Positions 23,401 through 34,870 of a DNA stretch of 64,000 bases are shown here, piece by piece. The notes beneath the pieces were generated by a model. It saw nothing but the letters and a program-made list of their open reading frames with translations. It had not been told where the DNA came from and ran no database searches. The DNA is from Portulaca oleracea (taxonomy: Eukaryota; Streptophyta; Magnoliopsida; Caryophyllales; Portulacaceae): assembly GCA_029582165.1 (NCBI GenBank), contig CM055870.1, forward strand, positions 17,362,332 to 17,426,331, given 5' to 3'. Position numbers and translations under genes: made by a program. How positions within the stretch are numbered: position 1 is the stretch's first letter; each line of letters begins with the position of its first letter.

Positions 23401-24306
23401 GGTTAGTGGTGGTGCGTCGGTCGAGCAAGAAGCACAAGAAGAATGATAGTTGTAGAAGGAGGAGGAGGGACGAGAGAAAGAGAAAGAAAGAGAGAGAGAA
23501 AGAGAGAGGGAGAGGGAGGGAATAGGGGCAAGCCAAGTGGCATTCTCCCATTGGTCAGTACAATTTGTATGCATGGGTAGTGGGTGCAGTAAAAAATGGA
23601 ATTCGTTGGGGAAACGGACGAAAATCACAAAAAAATCAGATAAATTTTGATGAATGACATCACCCCCATGACATCATAATCCCATCTAGCAATTTCTAAA
23701 TAAACATATATTACCTCATAAACCCTATAACAACAAAACTTAAGAAAGACAGATAAAAACTCTCTCAACTGATAAAAAGATTTTTCACCCGAAGTCCCAA
23801 AAATTCCTAACTGATATTTTTAAGACTCTAAAAATTTCTACGAATACACTCGCGGTCCTAAAAGCTCCGTGTGAAGACAGATAAATAAATAACGGAATAA
23901 AACGTTCGTTAGGAAATTTAACGGCAACACAATAGCATTTTTTTCAGGGTTTTACACTAAGAATGAGAGAGCAATTCACAATTGCAATATTTTGGGAAAT
24001 TAGAGAGGAAATACAGAGAAAAGGATGAAGGACAATCGTGTCATGGAGAATGAGAGGCAGAAGGCAGAGTGAAGGGACCAATGACACAAGGGTGAAGTCA
24101 TTTCTAATTTGAGTCTTTTATATTAAGAGCAATTTTGTCAATTAACATTAATTTTATCAATAATTTAATCTGAAAATATTGTATTTAATTTTTAATACAA
24201 AGATTATGTGGGTTAATTATTAAATGATTCAAACTTAAGATAGGATAAAACTAATTTTCAAAACTTTAAGGCTAAAATCCTACTTTCACAAAAGTTCAAT
24301 GGGTAA
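20414..24306. mobile_element. MULE-like short element, copy 1, interrupted
   Basis: The left end GAACAAATTAGGATT...ACCCATTGAGG matches the ends of the element at 42949-44010. The right part (23962-24306) ends ...TTCAATGGGTAA, the inverted counterpart, and is cut off by a Stowaway-like MITE. Without the nested 3,155-bp insertion it would be about 0.7 kb. It has no transposase and is therefore non-autonomous. The left end has three GTTT-ending motif units with exact 30-bp steps (GTTT at 20441, 20471 and 20501). Confidence 0.75.
20802..23956 (+). mobile_element. 3,155-bp TGTAAC...TTTTACA insertion (solo LTR or non-autonomous LTR element)
   Basis: It begins TGTAACGCCCCGG and ends CAGGGTTTTACA, flanked by a 5-bp duplication CTAAG (20797-20801 and 23957-23961). 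TG...CA ends plus a 5-bp duplication are the signature of LTR retroelement integration. No gag or pol domain and no internal LTR pair were seen, so a large solo LTR is the simplest reading. A GC-rich segment at about 22970-23550 (CT-rich on the minus strand) contrasts with AT-rich DNA at 22030-22960. The Pro/His-rich 201-residue frame there looks non-coding. Orientation follows the usual TGTAAC start and is not proven. Confidence 0.75.
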
Positions 24307-24308
24307 TA

Positions 24309-24556
24309 CTCCCTCTGTCCAATATTAATCGACACTTTAACTAACGTTTCAAAATAATTGTCACTTTTCTATTCTCAATACCTAATTCAATTATTATACA
24401 TTGTCACTTTTCTATTCCCAATACCTAATTCAATTATTTTACATTATTTATTAGAGAGAGAAAAGTCAAATACAGTTGAGGTTTGGTAGTTATTATAGTT
24501 TTATATTGATATGTGTGAAAACTCCAATTCCGTCAATTAATTTGGGATGGAGAGAG
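24309..24556. mobile_element. Stowaway-like MITE
   Basis: Ends CTCCCTCTGTCC and GGGATGGAGAG are imperfect inverted repeats flanked by TA (24307-24308 and 24557-24558). About 248 bp, no coding. It contains a tandem duplication of a ~43-bp block starting ATTGTCACTTTTCTATTC (24357 and about 24400). Confidence 0.8.
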
Positions 24557-24960
24557 TATTATCCATAATTAAATAATTTGTTATTGACGGAATTGATGTA
24601 GATGTAATTGAATAATTTGTTGATTTAATTATCCATAATTAATGGCAAAGATTCACATCATTGTGGTAATTTATAACATGTCCCAAATAATTTGTTGATT
24701 TAATTATCCAAATTGTGGTAATCAATTCCGTCGAGTACTTTGTAAATTAATGTTTTCATGACCTGTCAACAAACTCCAATTCCGTCAAGTAATTTGGGAG
24801 GGAGGGAGTATTATCCATAATTAAATAATTTGTTATTACTTGACGGAATTGATGTAGAAATAAACATGCTTCTCTACAAACCCCTCCATCCCGATTAGTC
24901 CGAGATCCAGTAGTTTTCGATTTAGGGTTTCATGATGAAATTGATGTAGATCTACGATTC
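24557..24960. repeat. Duplicated MITE flank
   Basis: The right MITE end plus its flank (about 24527-24602) recurs at about 24774-24858. Both contain CTCCAATTCCGTCAA and TATTATCCATAATTAAATAA. This indicates a local duplication of about 250 bp period. No gene. Confidence 0.75.
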
Positions 24961-27169
24961 GTGGCTGAAAATCGCCACTCCAGGCACGGTGGGCAATCTG
25001 AGAGGAAAATCATTCTGACTAAAACTCTTTTTTACAGGAAATCCAATTTTCAATCAAGTAGTTCAAGATCCTTTTTGAGGGGTGATGATCGAGGATACAG
25101 GAGTAAACTGAATCAACCAAATCGGAAAACCCAGCTGAGAGAAAATGGGCGTGCAAGGGTTCAACTGAGTTCTCGGCAACCACTCTCCTTCCAGGTATGC
25201 TTTCTCCTTGTCTTCTTCTTTTTTGATTATATTTTTGTGTGTATCCGATTTGATTGTGGGGACTATCTACCTACTGGATCTAAGTTGAGGAGTGATGTAG
25301 CTACTGTTCCTAGTTGGTTCTCAACCAAGTTGGTTATAATTTTGCTGTCAAATGTGCTATACATACTATCAAATGTGTTATATATAGCACACTTCCGTGA
25401 ATTCTTTGCGATACACCAGCACCTGCATTTGAGTCGTTCTCTGGGTTTCCTTAAGTCCATGACTAAATCCACCCTTTTAGATAGCTTCCAAGTGCATAAA
25501 TGGGACAGAGTGTATTTCCTTGTTCATCTTTTTGTCTTAATTTTGTCACATGTCCTGTGTATGAATGAAATTTTGGGAACTACCCCAAATATGAGCAAGT
25601 GTACTGCTGGTTTAATAGACGACTATGACAGACTTGTGTTTTTGTGGCAAGGTTCACCCACCCTGCTATATCTTTGTCCTGCTACCTTTAATTCTAGTCC
25701 CCAAGTACAGAATTGAGGTAGTGTGATTTATATTAAGTTGCATTGGTTCAGAAATCACCCTCGCTGGCTGAGGATTAACCACCTTAAGCATTCTAAATTC
25801 ATATTTGAAGAATCTGTAAATTCTACATTGACTGTAACGCTTTTTGATTATGGTGATTGTTTCAACCAAAATCAAATTAAGACTAGCTTGATTTCCCTTG
25901 TTGTATCTTTAGGAGGAAAGTGTGTTAATCGGCTGCTGTGGCTGGGGACTAATTTGAGTATGATTATGCTGTTGAGTGGGATTAAAAGCGGAATGAAAAG
26001 TATGGCTTTAATTGTTCTGTTTGTTGCTTTAGCCTTATGTTTTGAGGGTTCTATGAATGAAAATGTGGGGACTACCCTAATTACTAGTAACAGTGAATCC
26101 TTTTCTTGTTGCCCTATGATGAAGAGTTGGCAATGCAACTTATCTGGTGGGACAAAGTGGAAAAATGAGTTGTTTCTGATTTCCGTGTACTGGTTAAATG
26201 GCATGGTATTAAAGACGAGGACAACTGTTTGGTTGAATCTGTTTTGGTCTTGGTTCTTCTTGAGTGGGATTGATGCAGACTGCCTCCCTGTCTTGGATAG
26301 CCACCCCTCTCATTCATTTCGTTTAAGTTAATCAGGATGAGAGGTTGGAGGCTCCAAATCATGGGATTCGATGGGATTGTTCAGCTTGTTTATTGGGATT
26401 GGCTAATGATTCTTTTGAAGCCACCCAGAGTAGTCTATGATGTTAGGCCCTCTGATGTGAATTGGGTGATTCCTGAGGCTAAGTCTATTGCTATATTACT
26501 ATGCTTGAATGATTGTAGCTGGGTAAACACCAACGTTGAGGGAATGGGCGATGCTCTAATTGTCAAGATCACTACTACTCTTATTCTATCTTTACAATTG
26601 TGCAGATGGGTTAAGGACAATTATGAAGGAATGGGCCTTGGTTCCCTTGTTAAGCTTTCTATTCTCATTTATTTTTCAGGAATGAGAAAATGGGAATTGT
26701 TGAATAGTGACTTAAAATTTAGTTGTGCTAATTATTGCATTCTGACTTATTTTACAGTATACAAATTTTCAAGAATCAAAGTTGCTAAACAAAGGAGTAG
26801 GACAACAGCCTTAGTTGAGATTTCAATCATGTTGGAAGCATTCATTAAAGATTCCTCCACTAAGAGTTGTATTATTATCAAGTGGTTATGTAATTCTATT
26901 TTATAGATTTGTAAAATCGGTCGCTTAAATGAACTTGTTAGAACCGTTTTTGGCGAGTGTGGTGATATCTATCGGTATCCCACCAAGGCCTTACTCAGAA
27001 CATCCATGAATTATCATGGCAAGGACTTGATATGGTTGAGCATTTATGATGGGCCTTTGAGGAGTGTGGGGTATTTCCGACACTTAGACCAGATTAAAGA
27101 TGTTGTAAGCCATGAAGTATAGGATAACCAATGGTTGGTGACAGCAACCATTCATATAATGATTAACCA
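24961..27169 (+). other. Region upstream of LINE ORF2, possible decayed ORF1/5' UTR
   Basis: Three fairly long plus-strand open frames (24961-25716, 25723-26331 and 26337-26906) have no domain I recognise, and the first lacks an ATG start. A degenerate phrase ATGAATGAAA...GGGACTACCC occurs at about 25561 and 26053. Position suggests the 5' part of the LINE, but no zinc knuckle or RNA-binding motif typical of a plant L1 ORF1 is visible, so coding status is open. Confidence 0.3.
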
Positions 27170-27900
27170 ATGAAAGTAATAGCGTGGAATGCTTGTGGTG
27201 CGAAGAGACAGAAAATTTTAGCAGAAATCAAACCCCTTAAGACTAATCATAGACCAGATATTTTGTTTATTCTAGAGACGATGACAAATTTAGAAAATTC
27301 TGAAGCCGCAATTCGTAAATTGGGATTTGATCATTCAGTAATAGTAAATCCCATTAACCATTCAGGGGGTATTTGGGCTTTGTGGAATAATAACAGTAAT
27401 ATTAGGGCAACTCTGCTTAGCAAAGACAATCGGGGTATTCACTTATTAGTTCGCGATGTTGAGAAGCAACGAAACTGCATAATTTCTGGTGTTTATGGGC
27501 CGACTCAATGTAGAGACAAAGGAGGTTTCTGGAACAATCTCACGAATATGAATAACGTTTTTGATTTACCATGGGTATGAATTGGGGATTTTAATGAACT
27601 TGAATCTGGGTTGGAGAAAAAAAGGGGCAATCCGGTTTCAAGTAGGAGACTTGAAAGATTGAAGAATTTTATGTTACATATTAATGGGGAATCCACAACT
27701 GTTAAAGGTCAACTGTTTACATGGAAAAAAAGATTCCATGGATAATGAATTTTTGAGAGATTGGATAAAGCAATTGTAAGAAAGAATTTTTCAGATCTAT
27801 ACCCGGAAACAGTTACCTATCAAGGTCCTTTTACATTCTCGAACCACTGTCCGATAATTATGGAAACACATCCGATAATCAAGTGAGAGAAAAAAATTCA
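27170..27900 (+). pseudogene. LINE endonuclease domain
   Basis: Starts MKVIAWNACGAKRQKI, the typical beginning of plant LINE ORF2 endonuclease. Downstream are IFILETMTN-like, NHSGGIWALWN and ISGVYGPT landmarks. An in-frame TGA at about 27578, at a position that is normally Trp in this motif, is followed by IGDFNELE, and stops lie near 27742. The domain would nick target DNA for target-primed reverse transcription. Confidence 0.9.
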
Positions 27901-28038
27901 TTTTCGTTACCAAAGATACTGGAGTCAATATGATCAGATGAAATAAATCACAAGGAAAGCGTGGAACTCTTCACAAGCTGGTTCTAACATGTTTTGTATA
28001 GCCCGAAACCTAAAGCTGGTGAAAACTGTGCTTAAAGA

Positions 28039-29683
28039 ATGGGCAAAGAAACAATTTGGAAATTTCAAGAACAAATTAGAGCGGAATATGGAGAAATAGA
28101 CTATATAGAGGGGAAATTACTAGGGAATCCTCAAAGTTTCCATTTGAATGATTGGTTAAATCGTATGATTAAGCAACGAGAAAAACTTCTGTTATATCAC
28201 CAAAAATATTGGGGAAAACTAGTTCGAAAGGAGTGGTTGGTCAAAGGAGATAGGAATTCATCCTATTTCCAAAGAGTGGCAAAAGCAAAACAAAAAAGAC
28301 AAGAGATCTCCAAAATAAAAACGGAAGATGGAATCTGGCTAGAACGGAAGAGGAAATCGGAAATAAATTTGTGTAAGATTTTAAAAATCGTTTCACGACA
28401 CAAGGATGCTCCTCTAATTGTCGACAAAATTTAGACATTCCCAAGGTGATTTCAGACCAAGACAACAATTATTTAACAGCAATTCCGACTAGAGATGAAA
28501 TTAAAAAGGCAGTATTTGATATAGACCCAAGTAAAATTCTCGGCCCAGATGGGTTTGGAGCTAGTTTCTATCAAGATACTTGGACCATCATTGAAGATGA
28601 TATCGTTCGAGGAGTTCAAGATTTCTTTATTAGTGTGCGTACCCTTAAGGAATTAAATCATACGTTTATCACTCTTATACCAAAAGTAGACAATCCAATT
28701 CAGACGAACCAATTCAGACCTATTAGTCTCTGCAATCCATTTTATAAAATCATTGCAAAAATTATGGTGGCTCGATTAAGACCTATGCTAGGGGGTTTCA
28801 TCTCCCCCTTTCAGAGTGCTTTCTTATCAGGAAGATCTATCCATGATAATATTCTTATCACTCATGAAATTATGCACAAGTTTAAACTGTAGAAGGTCAA
28901 AAAAGGATGGGTTGCAGTAAAATTAGATATGGAAAAGACGTATGATGGCATAGAATGAGATTTTTTAAGAGATTGTTTAAGTAAAAGGGGGTTTAATGAA
29001 AAATGGATAAGCCTTGTAGAGCAGTGTGTGAATATTGTCTCTTATTTGTTATTAATCAATGGCTCCACATATGGTTTTTTTAAGCAATCGAGAGGTCTAA
29101 GACAAGGGGATCCCCTATCTCCTTACCTGTTTTTAATATGCATGAATGTGTTTAGCCATATGCTTGAAAAGGCATCTGAGGAAGCTAAGTCTGGTTTGGG
29201 AATTAAAGTTTCTCCACAAACCATGAAAATCTCGGGTCTTTTTTTGCAGATAATTGTTTGCTTTTTTGCAAAGCTTCGGCATCAACGACTACCAAATTGA
29301 AAGAAATCATTCTAAAATTTTGTGAGATGTCCGGACAACTGATTAACTTCCATAAATTAAAGTTAATTTTTTGTAGAAACACTACGATTCATATAAAAGA
29401 TATGATAAGAGGCATTTTTAATATCCCCATCACGGAATCTCTGGGGAAGTATTTGGGTTGTATGATTAATCAGGACAGGCGTACGTTGGGAGATTTCAAT
29501 GAATTAATAGGAACAGCGATGGACAGGATGGCAGCCTGGAAAGCAAATTCTCTGTCTAAAGCGGGACGTATCGTCCTGATACAATCGAATTTAGAATCTT
29601 TACCTGCACACACGATGCAATGTTTTAGACTTCCTAAAGCGGCATGTTTAAGTCTTGATAAAATCAATAGGAATTTCTTTTGA
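28039..29683 (+). pseudogene. LINE reverse transcriptase domain
   Basis: Landmarks in order: GDRNSSYFQRVAKAK (28241 on), FDIDPSKILGPDGFGASFYQ, FITLIPKVDNP, FRPISLCNPFYKIIAKIM, PFQSAFLSGRSIHDNILITHE, LRQGDPLSPYLFLICMNV and GKYLGCM. Frames break at about 28432, 28890 and 29245. At the catalytic FADD motif the sequence at 29243-29254 reads F-A-D-N, so the second catalytic Asp is replaced by Asn. Motif A also carries a change (MEKTYDG) and a stop. The copy is inactive. Confidence 0.92.
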
Positions 29684-31282
29684 AGAGTAATGTGAAGCAG
29701 GGAATGCCAATGGTGGCGTGGGATACAATCTTTCTTCCTAAAGAATATGGAGGTCTGGGTTTACGAAGGACGGACGCTATAAATCTGGCCTTTCAATGCA
29801 AACTTGCATGGAAGGTGATTTCGGGAGAGATACTATGGGCAAAAACTATGAGACAAAAATATTTACGAACAAAAGACATTTTTAATTATAAAAGTAAAAA
29901 TGTGGATTCGCCAGTTTCGAAAAATATTCTGAAGGTGAGAGACATTATGCAGAAGGGAATATGTTGGAGAGTTGGTGATGGAAAATCTATAAAATTTTGG
30001 AAGGATAATTGGGTTGATGGAAAACCCCTAAGAGTAGTATGTGATAACTAGGATAACACCAACGATGATATAACCGTTGATAACTTTATTACCCAAGATA
30101 AAAGTTGGGATATAGAGAAACTCCAGTCGTATGTTCAAGACCCAAGAATTGTTCAAAAAATCTTAGGGATTCCTATAAATGTCTTGGAGGATCAAGACGA
30201 ACTTTATTGGGAGCTTACTGGGGATGACCTTTTTTCTACAAAGACAGCTACTAGAATTATCCAAGACTGTCTGAAACAGTCAGAACAATGGGAATTTTCA
30301 TGGATTTGGAAAATTGACATTCCTCCGAAATTGGGAGCTTTTCCTCTGGCTCTGTCTGCACAATGCCTTACCAACTAGAGGCAATCCTCTAAGGAGAGGA
30401 ATCCATGTTGACCCGGTATGTCCACTTTGCCTTGATGACATTGAAAGCGATGTGCATCTTTTTTGGGACTATTCAATAACGCAAAGAGTGTGGATTTCGG
30501 TGACAGACTCTCATCCCTTAAATGGATCCATTCAACAATTCCTGGAAGACAGGAAAAGCATGGATAAGAGAAAAGAGCTAATTAGGGGAACTTTCCTTTT
30601 ATGGACAATTTGGAAGCATAGGAATGAAGCGATCTTTCGACAAAAGATCTTTAGACCGCTGCATTGTCTCATACAAGCAAAAAGAAATGCAACGGAGTGG
30701 CAAATTCGGAATAATTCGATGGTAGAGAATCAGGGTAGCAGCTTGGCGGGGGAGTATGCCACTTCTCAACTCCTTGTAAAGTGGCATACCCCGCCTGTGG
30801 GAGCGGTCAAACTAAACTTCGACGACTCTGTTATTCACAATTCAACGGTGGGAGGTTTCATCGTTCGAGATTGGCGGGGAGCGGTGCTGGGAGGGGGTTC
30901 AAGGAACTATGGAGATGCGTCAATTTTGGTGGCTGAAGTGAGGGCTCTTCGGGATGGACTTTTGGAGACTATCAAAGCAGGGTTCAAACATATTTGCATA
31001 GAAGGCGATAATATGATGGTCATTCAAGCTTTAAAGGGCAACTATTTGATTCCGTGGAAGATTAAAGGGCTTATTCAAGATGTTTGAAGACTGTTACATT
31101 CGCGTCAAGAAATCACCATATCACATATTTTCAGGGAAGCAAATGCCGCAGCTGACTGGTTAGCTAAACAAGGTCATTCAATTGAGTCAGCTGTGAGTGA
31201 AACTTTATTAAATAATCAGGATTTGCAGAATATTGTTGAAACGGATAGATCGGGCCGATATCTTGGGAGAAGATGTCGTTAG
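29680..31282 (+). pseudogene. LINE zinc region and RNase H domain
   Basis: The thumb-side region has AWDTIFLPKEYGGLGLRR. The zf-RVT part (30314 on) has CPLCLDDIESDVHLFWDY. The RNase H-like part (about 30780-31280) has VKLNFDDS, GGFIVRDWRG, AEVRALRDGL and IEGDNMMVIQAL. Canonical RNase H of this type has DGS where DDS is seen. A TGA at about 31085 interrupts the end. Plant L1 elements commonly carry this C-terminal RNase H. Confidence 0.88.
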
Positions 31283-31320
31283 CATGTTATTACTTCTACT
31301 TACCTTTATAAAAAAAAAAA

Positions 31321-32930
31321 CATAGACGTGAAAACATGGTGTAATTTGGGTTTAGCTATGGGTTATATATTTTATGATATAATAAAATTCATTTTTCTAA
31401 AAAAACAATTAATTTCATCATGAAAATAAATTATTTCTTACATGTTTTAATTTTTTTTAAAAAGATTGTGAGTTATAAATACATAATGGTAAAATAAAAT
31501 TAAAGGTGTTAAATATTTTAAACATACACAGATTATATGAGACTATAGAGAATTTTAGTTTAAATTAGAAAGAAAAAGTTATTTAAAGGGAAAATATTTA
31601 CTTTGAAGCTCATATAATTAGTAACTATTTATGACCATGTTTCATCTTATCAATATTATTTATATATATGTTTTGATAAATATTTATATATATTGTTGGA
31701 TATAAAACGTAATATATTTTAAGTGGATACTTATAATAAGAGACGGCATATTATTGAATTATATTTATGATTAGAATAAATGTGGTTTGGTATCAAGATT
31801 AATACATTGGTTGATTATTTTTTTATTTTGTCTGTAGGACTTGTAAATGACAATACAATACAATTACTACAGGGTGAGGGGATAATTAAGCCTAGAATAT
31901 AGTGTACCCAAGACATCATTAATCTTGAACCATTATATCAAGACCTCATTAGCTAAGACGCTATTTGATGGACTATTACTATAATAATCATTCTTTTTAT
32001 ATCATAATCATTCTTTCTATATTTTGCTAATTCTTCATTTTCATGGAAAATAATTTAGGATTACTTTTCTTCTAATTTGTTATTCTATGCTCTTTAAAAT
32101 ATGTGTTGTGCATATGGCTTATAACAAGTTTAATATGTGTTGTGGATCTGATTTATGACAAGTTTTTAATAAAATCGTTTTCCCCCTACATATGTTTGTT
32201 ATATTTGTTATTATTTCATCCGGTTTTTTTTATTGTGTTGTTGTATGGTTGTTTTCCCACATTGATTTTATTTAATCCTTAAGTAACACAAAATAAGGAA
32301 TTGAAAAGAAAAATTTATGAAAAGAAAAATTTGCAAAATTTATAAAATCACGTAATATTGATGTGCGCATTAATGTGTATGTTTGCATGGATGACTTATT
32401 TTTTATTTTTTCCTTTTTTTTTCTTTTGCACTATTCTTTTTTCTTTATTCTTTTAAATAAAAAATTATTCTTTTTATTTTTCATTATTGGCTTTTTCTTT
32501 ATTTTTTTTAAATATAACATCGATAATATTTTCAACAATACGTATGGTTTATTTGCGTCCCGTACAACGCACGGATTTAAGTATTAGTCTATATTATAAT
32601 AAGGTATATGTTACAACACTTATGAAAAATGTTATCAGAATGGGCATTACAACAGGAAATTTGTTGTAGGAGATGAACAAAAGACCCATTTAAATTGCAA
32701 TTGAAAGTTTGTATTGATGATTTGATGTTATGTTTCGGATGTCTTTTTTTCTTCTTATTCTTTATTTTTGTGGAATCATCGTAAATGACAAAGAGAATAC
32801 GCTTTACTACGTATTATATGAATTTAAGTTGATGATTACCTATGCAAACTACTAAATCCATATTCAAGTGATCATCAGGCTACATAGTAAAAGTGAAAAT
32901 ATTAAATATTAATTTATTGAGTAAGAACAC
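31321..32930. other. AT-rich intergenic DNA with a Helitron-like 3' end
   Basis: No gene seen; very AT-rich with homopolymer runs (for example 32395-32515). At 32559-32588 a small GC hairpin (CCCGT...GCACGG) is followed after about nine bases by TTAGT, as at Helitron 3' ends, which end near CTAGT. The block at 32792-32868 matches 20146-20207. Confidence 0.4.
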
Positions 32931-32932
32931 TA

Positions 32933-33141
32933 CTCCGTCCCAAATTAATTGACACTTTGACAAAATTTTAACCGTTAATTACTCACGAACTATAATGAAT
33001 TACAATATAAAATTATCGTCATTAGAAAGATATTTTATTAAAACTTACGATTGAGGTAATTTCATGTTATAACTCATTATAATTTGTGAATAATTAACTG
33101 TCAAAATTTAGTCAAAATATCAATTAATTTGGGACGGGGAG
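32933..33141. mobile_element. Stowaway-like MITE
   Basis: About 209 bp. The left end CTCCGTCCCAAATTAATTGA and the right end, inverted, CTCCCCGTCCCAAATTAATT, form a nearly perfect terminal repeat, flanked by TA (32931-32932 and 33142-33143). The ends continue as CACTTTGAC / TATTTTGAC. No coding capacity. These features fit the Tc1/mariner-derived Stowaway class. Confidence 0.9.
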
Positions 33142-33502
33142 TACATAATTTGAACTTCAAGTTATGAAAATACGTAAGAAATAATGTCCCCTAAAGAGTT
33201 CTTAACACTCCTAGTTCATGGAACCTATTCTTTTTGGTTCACTTTATATTTAAAATTTTTAAAAAGCAAAGGATATTATACCTAAAAAGAAAATAGAAAA
33301 CAAATAATGAATGTTAGGACTTTGTCAGATACAAGTCATTATTCTGTCAATATATTGGTAATCATACTTTTTATATAGTACCACTTGTAATTTTGTGATT
33401 ATTACATGGTGTCTGTATTGTGATCTAGATTTTCTATAGCTCCACCTTGCTCTACATTGTCATCAATGTGAGCTATGCAACCATGTTACCCATTCAATTA
33501 AT

Positions 33503-33504
<2 letters not shown>

Positions 33505-33563
<59 letters not shown>
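33505..33563. repeat. (AT)n microsatellite
   Basis: About 58 bases of alternating AT. Confidence 0.95.
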
Positions 33564-33569
<6 letters not shown>

Positions 33570-34056
33570 TGCACACCTTGCCTTTCAATTATAACAACTT
33601 ATCTAATCTAAATTTTAAACCTACTTCAATCCATGTTAACCGTGACCTTTGTGTCACAAATGTTACTTTCCTATAATATTCTTAATTTTTACTTTTTCCA
33701 TCCTACACTTACACCCTTCTTTGACATCAATAAATTTTTATTGACTAAAGAAACTATGGACCTAATAAAGTTTAATTCCGTCTTATACATTTTTGATATT
33801 CACATAGCCTCAAAAAGATGTCAAAAGTACTTTTTTTTTTTGTCTCTAATTGAGCTATTTATTAGTAAATGTTGGAATTATAATTTGAATATATAAAAGT
33901 ACTTGTAACTTCTATTTATAAATGAAATAATTTTAAGATTTTATTTATGTTTTATTTCTCTTTTTTATAACTTTTATCATTTTCTTATCAAAATTACTAC
34001 GTCTTGTTGTCGCTAATATCATTATTCTACAAACTATTATCAGTGTTGTTGTTGTT

Positions 34057-34093
34057 ATTCTCGTCCTCGTCCTCGTCGTCGTCGTCGTCGTCG

Positions 34094-34124
<31 letters not shown>

Positions 34125-34140
34125 TATTATTATTATTATA
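34057..34140. repeat. Compound trinucleotide microsatellite
   Basis: Successive blocks of (CGTCCT)n, (CGT)n, (CAT)n and (TAT)n in one reading register, as if each block arose by point change and expansion of the previous one. Confidence 0.9.
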
Positions 34141-34239
34141 CGTTTAAATTCAAGGCTATTTTCAATCTAATTCCTTAGCCCTCCTATATTTTTATGTCAA
34201 TATTGTTACTAATATTATTGTTCTTGTTGTTTTTATTAT

Positions 34240-34584
34240 GGCTTTTTGGCCACAAATAATCCATATTGAGGGGCTTGTGATTGAGAATAATCAAAAGTGA
34301 CTTTTCAGCCACTTGCAATCCCTACTTTTTCACTATTTTCTTATTGTAGTCTAGAATCAATTTTCGGCACCAGGAAGTTGACGTGACGACCAGAAATTTC
34401 CCTTTTGAAGTATGAATAAACATACTTTCCGGTCGATCGCCACGTCAGCTTTCTGCTGCCGAAAATTGATTCTGGATTACTATGAAAAAATAGTAAAAAA
34501 ATACAGACTAATAGTGACTGAAAAGTCACTTTGGATTATTCCCAATCACAAGCCCCAATACGGATTATTTGTGGCCAAAAACCC
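34240..34584. mobile_element. Palindromic MULE-type MITE with 9-bp target duplication
   Basis: 345 bp, flanked by TTTTATTAT on both sides (34231-34239 and 34585-34593), the 9-bp duplication typical of Mutator-like elements. Ends are GGCTTTTTGGCCACAAATAA and, inverted, GGGTTTTTGGCCACAAATAA. Complementarity continues inward (CTTGTGATTG, AGTGACTTTTCAG, AATCAATTTTCGGCA, ACGTGACGACC against CGATCGCCACGTC), so nearly the whole element can fold back on itself. No coding. Terminal AATAATCC-like motifs have 31- and 28-bp steps. Confidence 0.9.
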
Positions 34585-34870
34585 TTTTATTATTACCCAA
34601 TACCTCTTTAAAATTAGTTAAACATTACCATGCCACAAACACTACTTTTCAATAATACCTTTATTTAATTTTTCATTTTTCATTTTATCCTACTTCTTTT
34701 TTATTTTTATTTTATCTTTTTCTGATTTTACTTTTGTTTAGTTTTACCTCTGTGATTTTATCTTTTTGTGTTATTATTCACAACAAAAAAAATGTTTGGG
34801 TAACAAATTTAGAGTAGTTTGGACAATAAGAAAATTATTATTGCATTAAAATAGAACAACCAAATAATTT

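Larger units (their letters stand above)
27170..31320 (+). mobile_element. L1-type LINE with C-terminal RNase H, 3' end intact, coding decayed
   Basis: Order on the plus strand: apurinic-type endonuclease, reverse transcriptase, zf-RVT Cys/His region, plant RNase H (RVT_3 type), short 3' UTR, poly-A (31309-31320). This is the arrangement of plant L1 elements. There are no LTRs. Many stops and frameshifts make it a dead copy. The true 5' end probably lies further left; a target-site duplication was not identified. Confidence 0.9.
33144..34239. other. AT-rich intergenic DNA with microsatellites
   Basis: No gene seen. It holds (AT)n at 33505-33563 and a compound trinucleotide tract at about 34057-34140, running from CGT/CCT-type units through TCG and TCA to TTA. 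Confidence 0.7.

Noticed and set aside
22946..23551. 201-residue Pro/His-rich open frame on the minus strand
   Set aside because: It lies in a CT-rich island inside the 3.1-kb LTR-like insertion and has low-complexity composition with open frames on both strands. No family resemblance.
24961..26906. Three plus-strand frames as host genes
   Set aside because: No domain recognised, the first lacks an ATG, no convincing splice pattern, and position suggests LINE 5' sequence. Kept only as a low-confidence region.
34341..34529. Small proteins in the palindromic MITE
   Set aside because: The frames occur symmetrically on both strands because the sequence is an inverted repeat.
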